In this document: positions 35,383 to 45,117 of the stretch, piece after piece
Layout: each line of letters opens with the position of its first letter
Numbering within the stretch: position 1 is the stretch's first letter
From: Pelosinus sp.
Lineage (GTDB): Bacteria; Bacillota; Negativicutes; DSM-13327
DNA length: 64,000 nucleotides
Direction: 5' to 3'
Assembly (NCBI GenBank): GCA_029239675.1
Contig: JARBUM010000011.1
Span: 1-64,000, forward strand
Notes under the pieces: model-generated
The model's database searches: none
Told to the model about the DNA's origin: nothing
The model's input: only the letters and a program-made list of their open reading frames with translations
Program-made: the position numbers and the translations under genes

Positions 35383-36903
35383 ATGCACCAAATGGATATT
35401 TCCAAAATAATTAGTGGTATCCGTGTTAATCAAGCAGATTCAGCACCCATGTATCTGCAAATCGCTAATGGCTTAGCTGCAAAGATTCAAAATTCTACTC
35501 TTTCTGTTGGCACCAAGCTACCTCCCGAACGGGAACTTGCCAAGTTATTGGAGGTTAGTCGCACTACAATAATCAGCGCTTACAGACTCTTAGAAGAACA
35601 AGCTTTAGTAACAACAAGAGTCGGCAGCGGTACCTATGTGGCTGAGCTAGCAAATACAGATAGGCCAACAGCCAATATTCTTTGGGAGCAATTATTTGCA
35701 CCCCAATATAAATCACCTCTGTCATCACTGTTGCGCACTTTAGTTGCTACTCCTACCGCAGATGAAACAATCTCTCTGGCTGCTGGTATGCCAGATCCAA
35801 CTTTTTATCCTCTTGCCATCATCCAAAAAGCTCTTCTATCGGGTAAATATAATTTTGAAAGCTCAGATCTCGGCTACATTGCCACCGAAGGATACCTTCC
35901 CCTGAAGCATTCCTTAGCAGCATGGCAAAGTCACCAAGGAATACAAGCCACACCCGATCAAATTTTGATCGCCTCTGGTTCACAACAAGGTCTGTATCTC
36001 ATCGTAAAAACTTTCGTAGAACCCCGGGACTACGTTATTGTGGAATCACCTACTTACTTAGGAGCTATTCAGGCATTTGAAGCCTCTGGAGCTCGAATTC
36101 TGACCCTCCCCCCATCTGATGGTATTAATTTTGAATTACTTGAAGACTATCTAATACGCTATCGTCCTAAATTAATGTATACGATTCCTACTTTTCAAAA
36201 CCCCACTGGCAGAGTCATGTCTCTACAAGATCGGCAAGAATTAATCCGCTTAGCTGCACGATACCGATTGGTTATCGTAGAAGACGATCCTTATAGCCAA
36301 CTTTACTATGGTCAGCAGCCGCCCCCTTCCCTCAAAAGTCTCGATACCTATGGCGGCGTAATTTATATGGGCACTTTCTCAAAAATACTTTTTCCTGGCC
36401 TACGGACAGGTTGGGTAATTGCAGCCCCACAAGTCATCAATCGATTAGCGCAAGAAAAACAGCATATCGACCTCCACAGTAATAATCTTTCTCAGATTAT
36501 CCTTCACGTCTGCCTAGAAGAAGGCTACCTAGCAAGTCATTTAGCTACTGTCCGTGTAGAATATAAAAAACGCCGGGATGCTATGGTTAGCGCTATCCGG
36601 CGATATTGTAGCGATTACATGAATTTCAGTATTCCTGAGGGTGGTTTTTATCTTTGGTGTACTGTAACTCCTCCTGCCTCGGGAACTGAGTTAATTCGTC
36701 GCGCCGCTGCAGTAGGTGTTTCTTTTGTACCTGGTGAAGCTTTTTATACAAATGGAACGAAAAGCAATGAAATACGCCTTTGCTTTTGTACCCACAACGC
36801 GGATCTCTTAAAAGAAGGAATACGAAGATTAGGCCGCATCTTCACATCAGGTGCTGCCGATGCCGCCCAGCCCTCAAGTACAGCTGGGCGACCTATTATT
36901 TAA
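35383..36903 (+). CDS. MocR-type GntR/aminotransferase transcription regulator
   Basis: 506 aa. An N-terminal GntR winged helix (about 20-85; PMYLQIANGLAAKI, LPPERELAKLLEVSRTTIISAYRLL, GSGTYVAE) is fused to a fold-type-I aminotransferase domain with PLP lysine in GTFSKILFPGLRTGW. MocR proteins use PLP adducts as effectors and usually control divergently transcribed neighbours. The divergent EamA gene at 34265-35221 is the obvious candidate target. Two starts, ATG 35383 and ATG 35392, are possible; AAGGAG is very close to the first. A short GC-rich inverted repeat (CGCCCAGC/GCTGGGCG) lies at the end of the gene and may help termination. Confidence 0.92.
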   Translation: MHQMDISKIISGIRVNQADSAPMYLQIANGLAAKIQNSTLSVGTKLPPERELAKLLEVSRTTIISAYRLLEEQALVTTRVGSGTYVAELANTDRPTANILWEQLFAPQYKSPLSSLLRTLVATPTADETISLAAGMPDPTFYPLAIIQKALLSGKYNFESSDLGYIATEGYLPLKHSLAAWQSHQGIQATPDQILIASGSQQGLYLIVKTFVEPRDYVIVESPTYLGAIQAFEASGARILTLPPSDGINFELLEDYLIRYRPKLMYTIPTFQNPTGRVMSLQDRQELIRLAARYRLVIVEDDPYSQLYYGQQPPPSLKSLDTYGGVIYMGTFSKILFPGLRTGWVIAAPQVINRLAQEKQHIDLHSNNLSQIILHVCLEEGYLASHLATVRVEYKKRRDAMVSAIRRYCSDYMNFSIPEGGFYLWCTVTPPASGTELIRRAAAVGVSFVPGEAFYTNGTKSNEIRLCFCTHNADLLKEGIRRLGRIFTSGAADAAQPSSTAGRPII

Positions 36904-36992
36904 TAAGCGGCTTATAATCTACTATTTTTTATTGCATTATATAGATTTTCTGTATATTCGCTAACATTTAACTTAATACCGCAGTTTCCTCA

Positions 36993-37652
36993 TTAAAACG
37001 TACCAATAATGCCATTTGAATGGAGTAATGGGGCACCTGTTGCAGCAATTACTTCTTCTAAGAGAATTCCTTCGGCGATTTCCATGAGATGTAGTCCATC
37101 TTGACGAACTGCAATAACCGCCATCTCTGTGATAATTAGATCAACTTCAGCCTGCGCAGTAAGTGGTAAGGAACATTTTTTTACGATTTTAGGTGATCCA
37201 TCTTTATTACTATGCTCCATGGCAATTATGATTTTCTTGGCGCCAACCACTAAATCCATGGCCCCGCCCATGCCGGAAATCCGTTTCCCGGGAACCATCC
37301 AATTAGCAAGATTTCCTTGTTCATCCACTTCCAGTGCACCCAATACAGTTGTATCCACGTGCCCTCCTCGAATGATCGCAAATGACATCGCACTATCAAA
37401 ACAGCATCCACTCTCTTGAATGGTTACAGGCTTTCCCCCAGCATTAACTAAATCTTTATCTTCAAAGCCCTGTTGCGGCTCTGGCCCAATTCCCAAAAAT
37501 CCATTTTCCGAATGCAAAACAATAGAAACTCCGCTCGTTAGATAGTTTGCTACCAGTGTAGGTAAACCAATCCCCAAGTTTACCACATCACCATCATGCA
37601 ACTCTTTGGCTACTCGTCTTGCAATGAGAGCTCGCTTATCAATTTCCGGCAT
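36993..37652 (-). CDS. ctfB: acetate/butyrate-acetoacetate CoA-transferase subunit B
   Basis: 219 aa. The catalytic Glu lies in the subunit-B signature HSENGFLGIGPEP. Other family marks are VNLGIGLPTLVANYL and MGGAMDLVVGAKKIIIAMEH. With CtfA it transfers CoA between acyl-CoA and acetoacetate. In lysine fermentation acetoacetate from Kce receives CoA from butyryl-CoA, releasing butyrate. The ATG at 37652 has GGGGGC 7 nt upstream and overlaps the ctfA end by 14 bp; longer in-frame extensions are artefacts inside ctfA. It is the last gene of the lysP operon. Confidence 0.93.
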   Translation of the reverse strand: MPEIDKRALIARRVAKELHDGDVVNLGIGLPTLVANYLTSGVSIVLHSENGFLGIGPEPQQGFEDKDLVNAGGKPVTIQESGCCFDSAMSFAIIRGGHVDTTVLGALEVDEQGNLANWMVPGKRISGMGGAMDLVVGAKKIIIAMEHSNKDGSPKIVKKCSLPLTAQAEVDLIITEMAVIAVRQDGLHLMEIAEGILLEEVIAATGAPLLHSNGIIGTF

Positions 37653-38307
37653 AAACTTTGCCCCCTTTAACCAGAAAATCAACAAAAATTCCAGGAGTTG
37701 CCACATTATCAGGCTCAATTGCACCGGCTGATACGATTTCCTCCACTTCAACAATAACGGTTTTGGCAGCCATCGCCATTAGGGGATTAAAGTTTCTAGC
37801 TGAAAAACGATAGATTAAATTACCACTAGTATCCGCCTTATACGCTTTTAACAAAGCTATATCTGCTTTCAAAGGTTCTTCCAACAAATATGTTTTTTCG
37901 GCTACTACCACCTTTTGTTTTCCCTTTTCCACAACAGTCCCAATACCTGTAGGAGTTAGAACTCCCCCTAAGCCAGAACCACCTGCTCGAATTTGTTCGG
38001 CAAGAGTTCCCTGAGGAGTTAAAATAATGTTTAGCTCCCCATTCTCCATACATTTACCACTGTCAGGGTGCCCACCGATATATGACGTATATAATTTACA
38101 AATTTGTTTACCGTCTTGTAGTTTGCCTACACCAATTCCAGGGAAAGCGCTATCATTTGTAATAATAGTTAGGTTCTTGGTACCTTGATTCACTAACGCT
38201 TGCACCAAATTATCTGGCGTACCAACGCCTAAAAACCCACCAACCATAATACACATTCCCTCAGATATATCTTTAACTGCTTCTTCAGCAGTACAAAGTT
38301 TTACCAT
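37639..38307 (-). CDS. ctfA: acetate/butyrate-acetoacetate CoA-transferase subunit A
   Basis: 222 aa. The glycine-rich GGFLGVGTPDNLVQALV and TNDSAFPGIGVGKL mark the alpha subunit of family I CoA-transferases. The segment AEKTYLLEEPLKADIALLKAYKAD is also typical. It forms a heteromer with CtfB and acts in the cytosol. It lies 29 bp downstream of kamA, which ties it to lysine breakdown rather than to a separate solvent or ketone pathway. Confidence 0.93.
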   Translation of the reverse strand: MVKLCTAEEAVKDISEGMCIMVGGFLGVGTPDNLVQALVNQGTKNLTIITNDSAFPGIGVGKLQDGKQICKLYTSYIGGHPDSGKCMENGELNIILTPQGTLAEQIRAGGSGLGGVLTPTGIGTVVEKGKQKVVVAEKTYLLEEPLKADIALLKAYKADTSGNLIYRFSARNFNPLMAMAAKTVIVEVEEIVSAGAIEPDNVATPGIFVDFLVKGGKVYAGN

Positions 38308-38336
38308 AAGCCACCTCCTAAAACGCTAATCATTTG

Positions 38337-39617
38337 CTATTTTGCGATAAGCAAAGTAGCGTTTTCCTCTTTTACCTCTGTCATTCTCTCTACCGACTGC
38401 ATAGGTGGCGACGAGGCTTCACCACTTAGCATTCCAGCTAATCCTACAGTTGTATCATGATGATAACCGCCGCACACTTCACAAGGTGCTTCCGGGTTTA
38501 CATAGTGTTTTGGCTCCGTATAGGTCGTAAAGACACCTTCATAATTTCGCAATACAACTTTACTAGAATTTTGAGAAACCATATATTGAGGCATAACAGG
38601 AATCTTCCCGCCACCGCCTGGCGCATCTACTACATAGGTAGGAACAGCTAACCCCGAGGTATGCCCTCTTAAATATTCAATTGCTTGTATTCCTGAACTA
38701 ATTGGTGTGCGAAAATGTTGTATCCCTTGGGACATATCACATTGATAAAGATAGTAAGGCTTCACCCGTATCATCAATAGTTGTTGCATCAGCTTTTTTA
38801 TTAGTTCTGGACAATCATTGATACCTTTTAAGAGGACTGACTGATTGCCCAGAGGGATTCCAGCATCAGCTAATAAAGCGCAAGCCTGTTTAGCTGATTC
38901 TGTAATTTCCTTGGGATGATTAAAATGAACATTCACGTAGATCGGATGATATTTCTTTAAAATAGCGCATAAGGCAGGAGTAATTCTTTGGGGTAAGACA
39001 ACTGGCGTTCGTGTGCCGAAACGTATAATTTCTACATGTTTTATTTGTCGTAATTCTTTCAGTATGTATTCAATTAACTCATCACTAATTAAAAAAGCAT
39101 CGCCACCAGACAAAACCACATCCCTGACTACCGGAGTTTCCCGTATATATTGAATACAGTTATCAATTTGGGCTTTGGTACGTGCCTGGTCACAAACTCC
39201 TGCTATACGCCTTCTGGTACAATGGCGACAATACATGGAACATTGGTCCGTAACTAAAAACAGGACTCGATCAGGGTATCTATGAGTAAGACCAGTAACA
39301 GGAGAATCCTTATCTTCATGCAAAGGATCAGCCATATCAAATTGACCAAATTCTAATTCCGTTCCTGTGGGAATTGCCTGCTTACGCATAGGGCAGTCTG
39401 CATTATTAACGTCAATTAACGTTGCATAATAAGGGGTAATTGCCATTCTTAGACTTTGCAAACAATTGAGAATGCCTTCTTCTTCTTTCTGAACTAGAGG
39501 AATAACCTGCTTTAGCATTGCGAGTGAAGTAATTCGATTCGCTACTTGCCATCGCCAATCTTGCCATTCTTCTGCTGTTACATTCGCCCACAAGGGAATA
39601 TCATGATAATCACGCAT
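38337..39617 (-). CDS. kamA: L-lysine 2,3-aminomutase
   Basis: 426 aa. A radical-SAM, PLP and zinc enzyme that converts L-lysine to L-beta-lysine, the first fermentation step. The cluster motif CX3CX2C is Cys126, Cys130 and Cys133 in CSMYCRHCTRRR. LSGGDAFL carries the SAM-binding GGD motif, and the C-terminal VDAPGGGGKIPVMPQY region contains the PLP lysine. The chain ends with cysteines (PCEVCGGYHH) used for zinc. The ATG at 39617 has AAGGGAG 8 nt upstream. It is preceded by lysP and followed by ctfAB in one operon, and is separated from the rest of the pathway genes by the second operon's end. Confidence 0.96.
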   Translation of the reverse strand: MRDYHDIPLWANVTAEEWQDWRWQVANRITSLAMLKQVIPLVQKEEEGILNCLQSLRMAITPYYATLIDVNNADCPMRKQAIPTGTELEFGQFDMADPLHEDKDSPVTGLTHRYPDRVLFLVTDQCSMYCRHCTRRRIAGVCDQARTKAQIDNCIQYIRETPVVRDVVLSGGDAFLISDELIEYILKELRQIKHVEIIRFGTRTPVVLPQRITPALCAILKKYHPIYVNVHFNHPKEITESAKQACALLADAGIPLGNQSVLLKGINDCPELIKKLMQQLLMIRVKPYYLYQCDMSQGIQHFRTPISSGIQAIEYLRGHTSGLAVPTYVVDAPGGGGKIPVMPQYMVSQNSSKVVLRNYEGVFTTYTEPKHYVNPEAPCEVCGGYHHDTTVGLAGMLSGEASSPPMQSVERMTEVKEENATLLIAK

Positions 39618-39685
39618 TTTATAAGCTCCCTTCGGAATTGACTTCATTCTCTTTTTTCTCTATCCTTGCTGTATAGTGCTTATAA

Positions 39686-41182
39686 TTAAGTAGCATCCTG
39701 AGTTAAATCTACTTTTTCTAAAGCAATTAATTTACTTTTCTTAGAAATCTTATACCCAATATAAGTTGCTAAAAATATGGGGATGCCTATATAAGATACG
39801 GCTATTCCATACCAATCGACTTCTCCGCCTAAAAAGGCATTATAGTTTTGCCCTATGATTACAATAAAACAAAGTGCCATAGCAAATATCGGTCCAAAGG
39901 GGAACCATTTTGCTTTATATTTGAGTATATCTAAATCAAGCCCTTGCTTAATGAATGCTTTGCGAAAACGATAGTGGCTAATGGCAATACCTAGCCAAGC
40001 TATAAATCCAATCATGCCCGTAATATTAAGTAACCAAGTATAAGCAGTGCCTTCACCAACTAATGAGGAAAGAAAGGCCAAAAATCCAATGGCAGAGGTA
40101 ATATAAAGCGAATTAACCGGAACACCCCTTTTATTAACTTTGGCAAATATTTGAGGAGCTTTCCCTTCTTTTGCCATGGCATACAGCATACGGGTAGAAG
40201 CATACAATCCTGAATTAGCACAAGATAGCACGGACGTGAGGATGATTGCATTCATCAGCGATGCCGCTGCGGCAAGCCCAGCACGGCTAAATACAAGAGT
40301 AAAAGGACTGACAGCAACATTTTCTACGTCACCTTTTAATAAATTTTCATCCGTATAAGGTAATATAAAGCCGATAATAATTAAGGCACCAATATAAAAT
40401 AAGAGAATACGCCAGAACACTGTATTAATTGCTTTTGGTACATCCTTTTCAGGATTTTCACTTTCACCAGCAGCGATACCAACCAGTTCAGTACCTTGAA
40501 AGGAAAAACCAGCAATCATGAAAATTGCCAAGATGGAGCTTAATCCGCCAACAAATGGCGCCTCTTCAAGATGCCAATTTGCAAACCCAGGGGAAGGACT
40601 TCCTATACCTAGAATCATTAACGTACCTACCAATAGAAATATCATTACTGTCACAACCTTAGCACCGGCAAACCAATATTCACTTTCACCATAAGCCCTT
40701 GTTGATAAATAATTGAGGGTAAATAAAATCACCAAGAATAGTCCGCTCCAATAATAACCAGGAATATCAGGGAACCAAAATTTCATAATTATGGCTCCAG
40801 CAACTAGCTCGACTGCTATACAAGTTGCCCAGTTTAACCAATAGTTCCAGCCTATTGCAAACCCCAGAGCCGGATCAACGAACCTTGCCGCATAAGTTCC
40901 GAAAGATCCCGGAATCGGTAAGTAGGTTGCCATTTCGCCTAAACTCGTCATTAGAAAGTAAACCATAATGCCAATAACACCATAAGCCACTAGTGCTCCA
41001 CCTGGACCAGCAGTACTGACTGATGCACCACTGGCTAAAAACAAACCTGTGCCAATAGCACCCCCAAGCGCTATCATATTCATATGACGCGCTTTCAAAC
41101 TTCGTTTTAGTTCCTCTTTGCCCCCACCACCTGCCTCCTCCCTAAGACTTTGGATTTTTCCAGTTTCCAGGTCGGCATTCAT
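39686..41182 (-). CDS. lysP: amino-acid permease, probably lysine-specific
   Basis: 498 aa, about twelve transmembrane helices, of the amino-acid permease (AAT/APC) family. The signature HMNMIALGGAIGTGLFLASG and the following GPGGALVAYGVIG match LysP-type permeases. An N-terminal hydrophilic tail of about 30 residues precedes helix 1. It should import the lysine used by KamA, encoded directly downstream. The ATG at 41182 has AAGGAG 8 nt upstream. The operon starts at a sigma-54 promoter 100 bp upstream of the gene, with activator-site palindromes further up. Confidence 0.88.
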   Translation of the reverse strand: MNADLETGKIQSLREEAGGGGKEELKRSLKARHMNMIALGGAIGTGLFLASGASVSTAGPGGALVAYGVIGIMVYFLMTSLGEMATYLPIPGSFGTYAARFVDPALGFAIGWNYWLNWATCIAVELVAGAIIMKFWFPDIPGYYWSGLFLVILFTLNYLSTRAYGESEYWFAGAKVVTVMIFLLVGTLMILGIGSPSPGFANWHLEEAPFVGGLSSILAIFMIAGFSFQGTELVGIAAGESENPEKDVPKAINTVFWRILLFYIGALIIIGFILPYTDENLLKGDVENVAVSPFTLVFSRAGLAAAASLMNAIILTSVLSCANSGLYASTRMLYAMAKEGKAPQIFAKVNKRGVPVNSLYITSAIGFLAFLSSLVGEGTAYTWLLNITGMIGFIAWLGIAISHYRFRKAFIKQGLDLDILKYKAKWFPFGPIFAMALCFIVIIGQNYNAFLGGEVDWYGIAVSYIGIPIFLATYIGYKISKKSKLIALEKVDLTQDAT

Positions 41183-41280
41183 GAAATTCACTCCTTTTTA
41201 TTTATGTGACTTTTTTTGAATTTTCAATTAATTATTTACCGTCATGTCAATCAATCATCCTAGATCCTTCGTTATTCATA

Positions 41281-41299
41281 ATTGCAATAAACATGCCAA
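41281..41299 (-). promoter_or_regulatory. sigma-54 promoter of the lysP-kamA-ctfAB operon
   Basis: On the minus strand TTGGCATGTTTATTGCAA has GG and GC separated by exactly 10 bp and matches the -24/-12 consensus closely. The predicted start is near 41272, about 90 bp before the lysP ATG. Confidence 0.8.
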
Positions 41300-41362
41300 T
41301 AGCAACATCGCCAACAACAATCACTTGTATGTCATAGACAACATCCTAATAATTTTAATAAT

Positions 41363-41464
41363 TTACCGATATTGGGCACTGCGTAAATACAATGTGACGA
41401 TACAATACTATTGCCAACCATTTAGCAATTGCTGAAAATTCAGCAATCCGCCCAAAAATCAGCA
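41363..41464. promoter_or_regulatory. activator-site cluster upstream of lysP
   Basis: Four related dyads: TTACCGATATTGGGCA (41363-41378), TTGCCAACCATTTAGCAA (41410-41427), TTGCTGAAAATTCAGCAA (41429-41446) and CGCCCAAAAATCAGCA (41449-41464). They match the kdd upstream palindromes to varying degree. The nearest is centred about 98 bp before the predicted start, as at kdd. They probably bind the sigma-54 activator encoded at 45104-46579. Confidence 0.6.
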
Positions 41465-41549
41465 GAAGCCAGTAAAAATTTGGTAGCAATCTACTACTGG
41501 ATTTTTTCCGGCTTCCACATATCACCTTGTTAATTATCATAGATGTGAA

Positions 41550-42371
41550 TTAAGTTATGCTAGCTAAACCCAAAATTTTTCTAGCTTGATCCGGGGTAGC
41601 AACGGGTCGGCCCAATTCTTTCGCAATCCTTGCTACTCGCTCTACTAATTGGGAGTTACTATCAGCCAATACACCTTTTGTATAATAAACATTATCCTCA
41701 AAACCGACACGAACATGCCCGCCCATGATAATAGCCATCGTCCCAAGGGGTAATTCACTACGTCCGATGCCAGCTACACTCCAAGTAGATCCCAAGGGTA
41801 TGGACTCCACCAAATGCAGTAAATGCCTTACTTCTCCTGGTATACCTCCAGGAACCCCCATCACAAAATCAAAATGCAGGGGCAATTGCAATACTTTATT
41901 TTGCACTAAACGTAAAGCATTATAAATCATTCCCACTTCGAATACTTCAATTTCTGGCTTCACGCCCTGTGCTACCATTGCTTTTGCAAATATTTCAACC
42001 ACGGGCATAGGATTTGAGAATATCTCCTCACCAAAATTAACTGTACCTGTAGTCAATGTTGCCATCTCTGGTTTTAATTCTACTGGCTGTAGTCGTTCCT
42101 CAGCCGTCATCCAGGCTGCTCCGCCTGTAGATGTTTGAATAATTAGGTTACTATTCTTTTTGATCAAAGCAATTGTTTCTTGAAATATAGCTTTCGCCTG
42201 GGTAGCCTTTCCTTCTTCATCTCTAACATGAAGGTGAATAATGGAGGCTCCCTTTTCAGCACATAGTATCGCTTCATCAGCAATTTCCCTAGGAGTAATA
42301 GGCAAATTGGGGTTCTCTTGCCGAGATATTTCTGCTCCTACAGGGGCAACAGTAATAATAAGCGGCTCCAA
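41550..42371 (-). CDS. kce: 3-keto-5-aminohexanoate cleavage enzyme
   Basis: 273 aa, BKACE (DUF849) family TIM barrel with zinc ligands. It cleaves 5-amino-3-oxohexanoate with acetyl-CoA to give 3-aminobutanoyl-CoA and acetoacetate. Family motifs are ITVAPVGAEISRQENPNLPITPREIADEA, SIIHLHVRDEEGKAT with the HxH zinc site, and FEVGMIYNALR. The start is TTG at 42371, one base after the kal stop, with AAAGGGG upstream; the longer ORF start lies inside kal. It is the last gene of the kdd operon. Confidence 0.93.
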   Translation of the reverse strand: MEPLIITVAPVGAEISRQENPNLPITPREIADEAILCAEKGASIIHLHVRDEEGKATQAKAIFQETIALIKKNSNLIIQTSTGGAAWMTAEERLQPVELKPEMATLTTGTVNFGEEIFSNPMPVVEIFAKAMVAQGVKPEIEVFEVGMIYNALRLVQNKVLQLPLHFDFVMGVPGGIPGEVRHLLHLVESIPLGSTWSVAGIGRSELPLGTMAIIMGGHVRVGFEDNVYYTKGVLADSNSQLVERVARIAKELGRPVATPDQARKILGLASIT

Positions 42372-42372
42372 A

Positions 42373-42762
42373 TTATCCACCCCTTTGCTTTTCTTTAGGC
42401 ACAACGCAGGTTCCGCTAGCTATACAAACGACAACCGGTTCCGTTAATACAGCCGCTGCCGAATCATGCTGAGCAGACTGGTCTAATGAAATCACTTTCA
42501 CGGCGATAAATTCCATCCGCCGCGATGTATTACCGAGCTTTACAATCTTGCCCCGAGCCTCGATAAAATCACCTGCATACACAGGGGCTGTAAATTCTAC
42601 ATTGTCATATGCAACAAATAATCCTTCATCACCATCACTGCGAATCAATAATTCAGTTGCCACATCACCAAATAAATCTAACATCCGAGACCCATTTACT
42701 AATCCGCCTGCATAATGAGTGTCATGTTCACTCATACGTACCCGTATTAAGACGTCTTCCAT
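42373..42762 (-). CDS. kal: 3-aminobutyryl-CoA ammonia-lyase
   Basis: 129 aa with a hot-dog fold. It eliminates ammonia from L-3-aminobutyryl-CoA to give crotonyl-CoA. The family segment [39 protein letters not shown] fits Kal closely, including the active-site Asp and Glu region. The length is typical. It lies between kamE and kce, separated from kce by a single base, so translation is coupled. Crotonyl-CoA would then be reduced to butyryl-CoA by an acyl-CoA dehydrogenase encoded elsewhere. Confidence 0.92.
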   Translation of the reverse strand: MEDVLIRVRMSEHDTHYAGGLVNGSRMLDLFGDVATELLIRSDGDEGLFVAYDNVEFTAPVYAGDFIEARGKIVKLGNTSRRMEFIAVKVISLDQSAQHDSAAAVLTEPVVVCIASGTCVVPKEKQRGG

Positions 42763-42791
42763 GCTCTCCTCTCCTTTATTACACTTAATGT

Positions 42792-43562
42792 CTAAAGGTT
42801 AACTTGTTCCTTGCCGATTTCCCGCACATTCTTGCGTTTTACTTCCTGTACAAGGAAAGACGCTACATGTTCCGCGTAAGTATTCGAACTAAAACCAGCA
42901 TCATAGCCTAATTCTTTTGCTAATTCATGACTAATTCGTGGTCCCCCCACTACTAACGTTACTTTGTCGCGCACCCCTTCTGCTTCCAGCATATCCACTA
43001 GTCTTGTTAGATTCGCAATATGAATGTTTTTCTGCGTTACCACTTGAGATATTAAAATAGCATCTGCTTTAACTTCATAGACTTTACGAATGACTTCTTC
43101 ACAAGTCACTTGCGCTCCCATATTTACAGCATCAATTTCATGATAACTTTCTAAGCCCTTATGTCCATTAAAGCCCTTTATGTTCATAATGGCATCAATT
43201 CCGACAGTGTGAGCATCGCTTTCAATGCAGGCCCCCACAACATTGAGTTTTCGGTTTAGATGTGTGCGAATAAAGTCATCAATTTCTTTTTTGGGCAATA
43301 CCTCTAACGTAACCTCAGGAACAGTAATCTCAGCAACATTTACGCCATGACTGCATTTCCCATAAACTATAAAAAAACTAAATGTATCGCTAATCCCTTC
43401 AGCATGAGCAACGGCTACTTCTTCCAGTCCCATGTTAGCAACCAATTGCCTTGCCGCTTCTTTTGCTGTGCTGGATAAAGGGATTGGCAGGGTGAAAGAT
43501 AACTGCACCATGCCATCATTTAAGGTGTCACCGTAAGGTTTAACATGCTGTGCATCAATCAT
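42792..43562 (-). CDS. kamE: lysine 5,6-aminomutase beta subunit
   Basis: 256 aa. It carries the B12-binding Rossmann domain with the base-off motif Asp116-x-His118-x-x-Gly121 (DAHTVG). The PLP-binding lysine is expected at Lys129 ([10 protein letters not shown]), eleven residues after the cobalt ligand, which is the spacing I recall for the characterised enzyme. With KamD it converts beta-lysine to 3,5-diaminohexanoate using adenosylcobalamin. Its start overlaps the end of kamD by 8 bp. Confidence 0.94.
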   Translation of the reverse strand: MIDAQHVKPYGDTLNDGMVQLSFTLPIPLSSTAKEAARQLVANMGLEEVAVAHAEGISDTFSFFIVYGKCSHGVNVAEITVPEVTLEVLPKKEIDDFIRTHLNRKLNVVGACIESDAHTVGIDAIMNIKGFNGHKGLESYHEIDAVNMGAQVTCEEVIRKVYEVKADAILISQVVTQKNIHIANLTRLVDMLEAEGVRDKVTLVVGGPRISHELAKELGYDAGFSSNTYAEHVASFLVQEVKRKNVREIGKEQVNL

Positions 43563-45117
43563 TGCCGTTTCCTCCTTTTAATATAAGAGGAATAAAGGGA
43601 TTTAAATAGTCACTTTCCTTTACAATGACTCCCTGTAAACCTTTGCCGCCTTCAGAAGTCCGCGATATATCAGCAAAATATCCTAATGCCAGGGCTTGCA
43701 TGAGTCCAACATCAGCAATTTCCTCCAATAAGCTGATTGCCTTTTCCAGTACTTCCTGTGCTCGTTGCTGAATAAATCCATCTTGGCGAAAATAGATTTC
43801 GTCGGTAAGTCCTCGCAAATTATTAAAAACATATTTAGCTGACTCTATACTTAGAAACCTGTCGTGAATAAGAGGAGTGTGAATGGCCTCTGTTAATATA
43901 CCTAAAAGATGCAGACTTTGCCCTGTCATAATGGAACAAACATTGAAAAGAGTATCTTGCACATGACCTTTAAAAATGTTTCCTGTCATATATTTGGTTG
44001 GTGGCATATATTTAATGGGACTATGAGGAAAAACTTCTCTAACTAATTGCGCTTGAGCCAGCTCATACATAAAACCATTGGGGGTTTGGGGGTCAATTTC
44101 GAAAGCATGCCCAAGGCCCAGTTGCTCAGATATCATACCGCATCGAAAGGCAAACTGTTCATTTATTAGTTCAGAGGCTAGAACCGTGTGGGCACTGCCA
44201 ATGGCATCTGCTGTAGTTAAGTAGTTGTCTTCCCCTGTATTGATTATAATACCAGCATAACCATTGATTAAGCGGGAAAAGTATTGATCTACAAAGGTAC
44301 GCTTCATATTGATATCCCTAAAAATAATCCCATACATGGAGTCATTGAGCATCACATCTAAACGCTCTAATGCCCCCATAACTGCAATCTCCGGCATACA
44401 AAGTCCTGAGCAATAATTAGTCAAATAAATGTAACGATTTACTTCTTTCCCTACTTCATCTAATGCCTGTCGTAAGATTTGAAAATTAGCCTGCGTCGCA
44501 TAAGTACCACCAAATCCAGTGGTAGTTGCCCCATAAGGAACATAATCTAATAGACTTTGTCCCGTAGTACGAATAACAGCAATGATGTCAGCTCCCTGCC
44601 TAGCAGCAGCCTGAGCTTGGATAGCATCTTCATAAACATTACCCGTAGCCACAATCACATATAGCATAGGTTCTTGCCCCTTGCCTAAATCCGCAATTAG
44701 TTCTTCTCTTTCTTTGCGACGCTCTTTAATTTTTTGCAAGGAAAGAATCGCAAGCCGCTGGGCTGTGTTTTTGATTTCTTGTTCTGACACTCTAGGTAAT
44801 TGCACTAAGTCAATCTCCCTATTTATTACACACTCTGTAAGCTGCTGTGGTGACAACTTCGTATTAAGTATCCCATTAACTAGCCAATACATGACTCCTT
44901 TTCCTAATACTCCTGCACTATGCAATTCTTCGACTATTCCATTCACTAATGGCACTCCTGCCTGATCTACTCCATCTATCCCTAGTAATCTTAAAACAGA
45001 TCGTTCTACTGTCACTGTACTATGAGCATCAATGTGCTCTTGCACCTTGTCAACAATCTGTTTTGCATACTGCCGACCCCTATCTATAATACTCTGATCC
45101 AAATTAAGCTTTTTCAA
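43555..45117 (-). CDS. kamD: lysine 5,6-aminomutase alpha subunit
   Basis: 520 aa TIM-barrel catalytic subunit. Family marks include ATGNVYEDAIQAQAAARQGADIIAVIRTTGQSLLDYVPYG, TTGFGGTYATQANFQILR and SGLCMPEIAVM. It binds substrate and adenosyl radical, while PLP comes from KamE. The start overlaps the end of the sigma-54 activator gene by 14 bp, and the end overlaps kamE by 8 bp, so the activator is physically part of the catabolic operon. Confidence 0.95.
   Translation of the reverse strand: MKKLNLDQSIIDRGRQYAKQIVDKVQEHIDAHSTVTVERSVLRLLGIDGVDQAGVPLVNGIVEELHSAGVLGKGVMYWLVNGILNTKLSPQQLTECVINREIDLVQLPRVSEQEIKNTAQRLAILSLQKIKERRKEREELIADLGKGQEPMLYVIVATGNVYEDAIQAQAAARQGADIIAVIRTTGQSLLDYVPYGATTTGFGGTYATQANFQILRQALDEVGKEVNRYIYLTNYCSGLCMPEIAVMGALERLDVMLNDSMYGIIFRDINMKRTFVDQYFSRLINGYAGIIINTGEDNYLTTADAIGSAHTVLASELINEQFAFRCGMISEQLGLGHAFEIDPQTPNGFMYELAQAQLVREVFPHSPIKYMPPTKYMTGNIFKGHVQDTLFNVCSIMTGQSLHLLGILTEAIHTPLIHDRFLSIESAKYVFNNLRGLTDEIYFRQDGFIQQRAQEVLEKAISLLEEIADVGLMQALALGYFADISRTSEGGKGLQGVIVKESDYLNPFIPLILKGGNGND

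Noticed and set aside
36866-36891. GC-rich inverted repeat at the end of the MocR gene as a terminator
   Set aside because: The stem lies within the coding region and lacks a T-run, so termination is doubtful; only mentioned in the gene entry.
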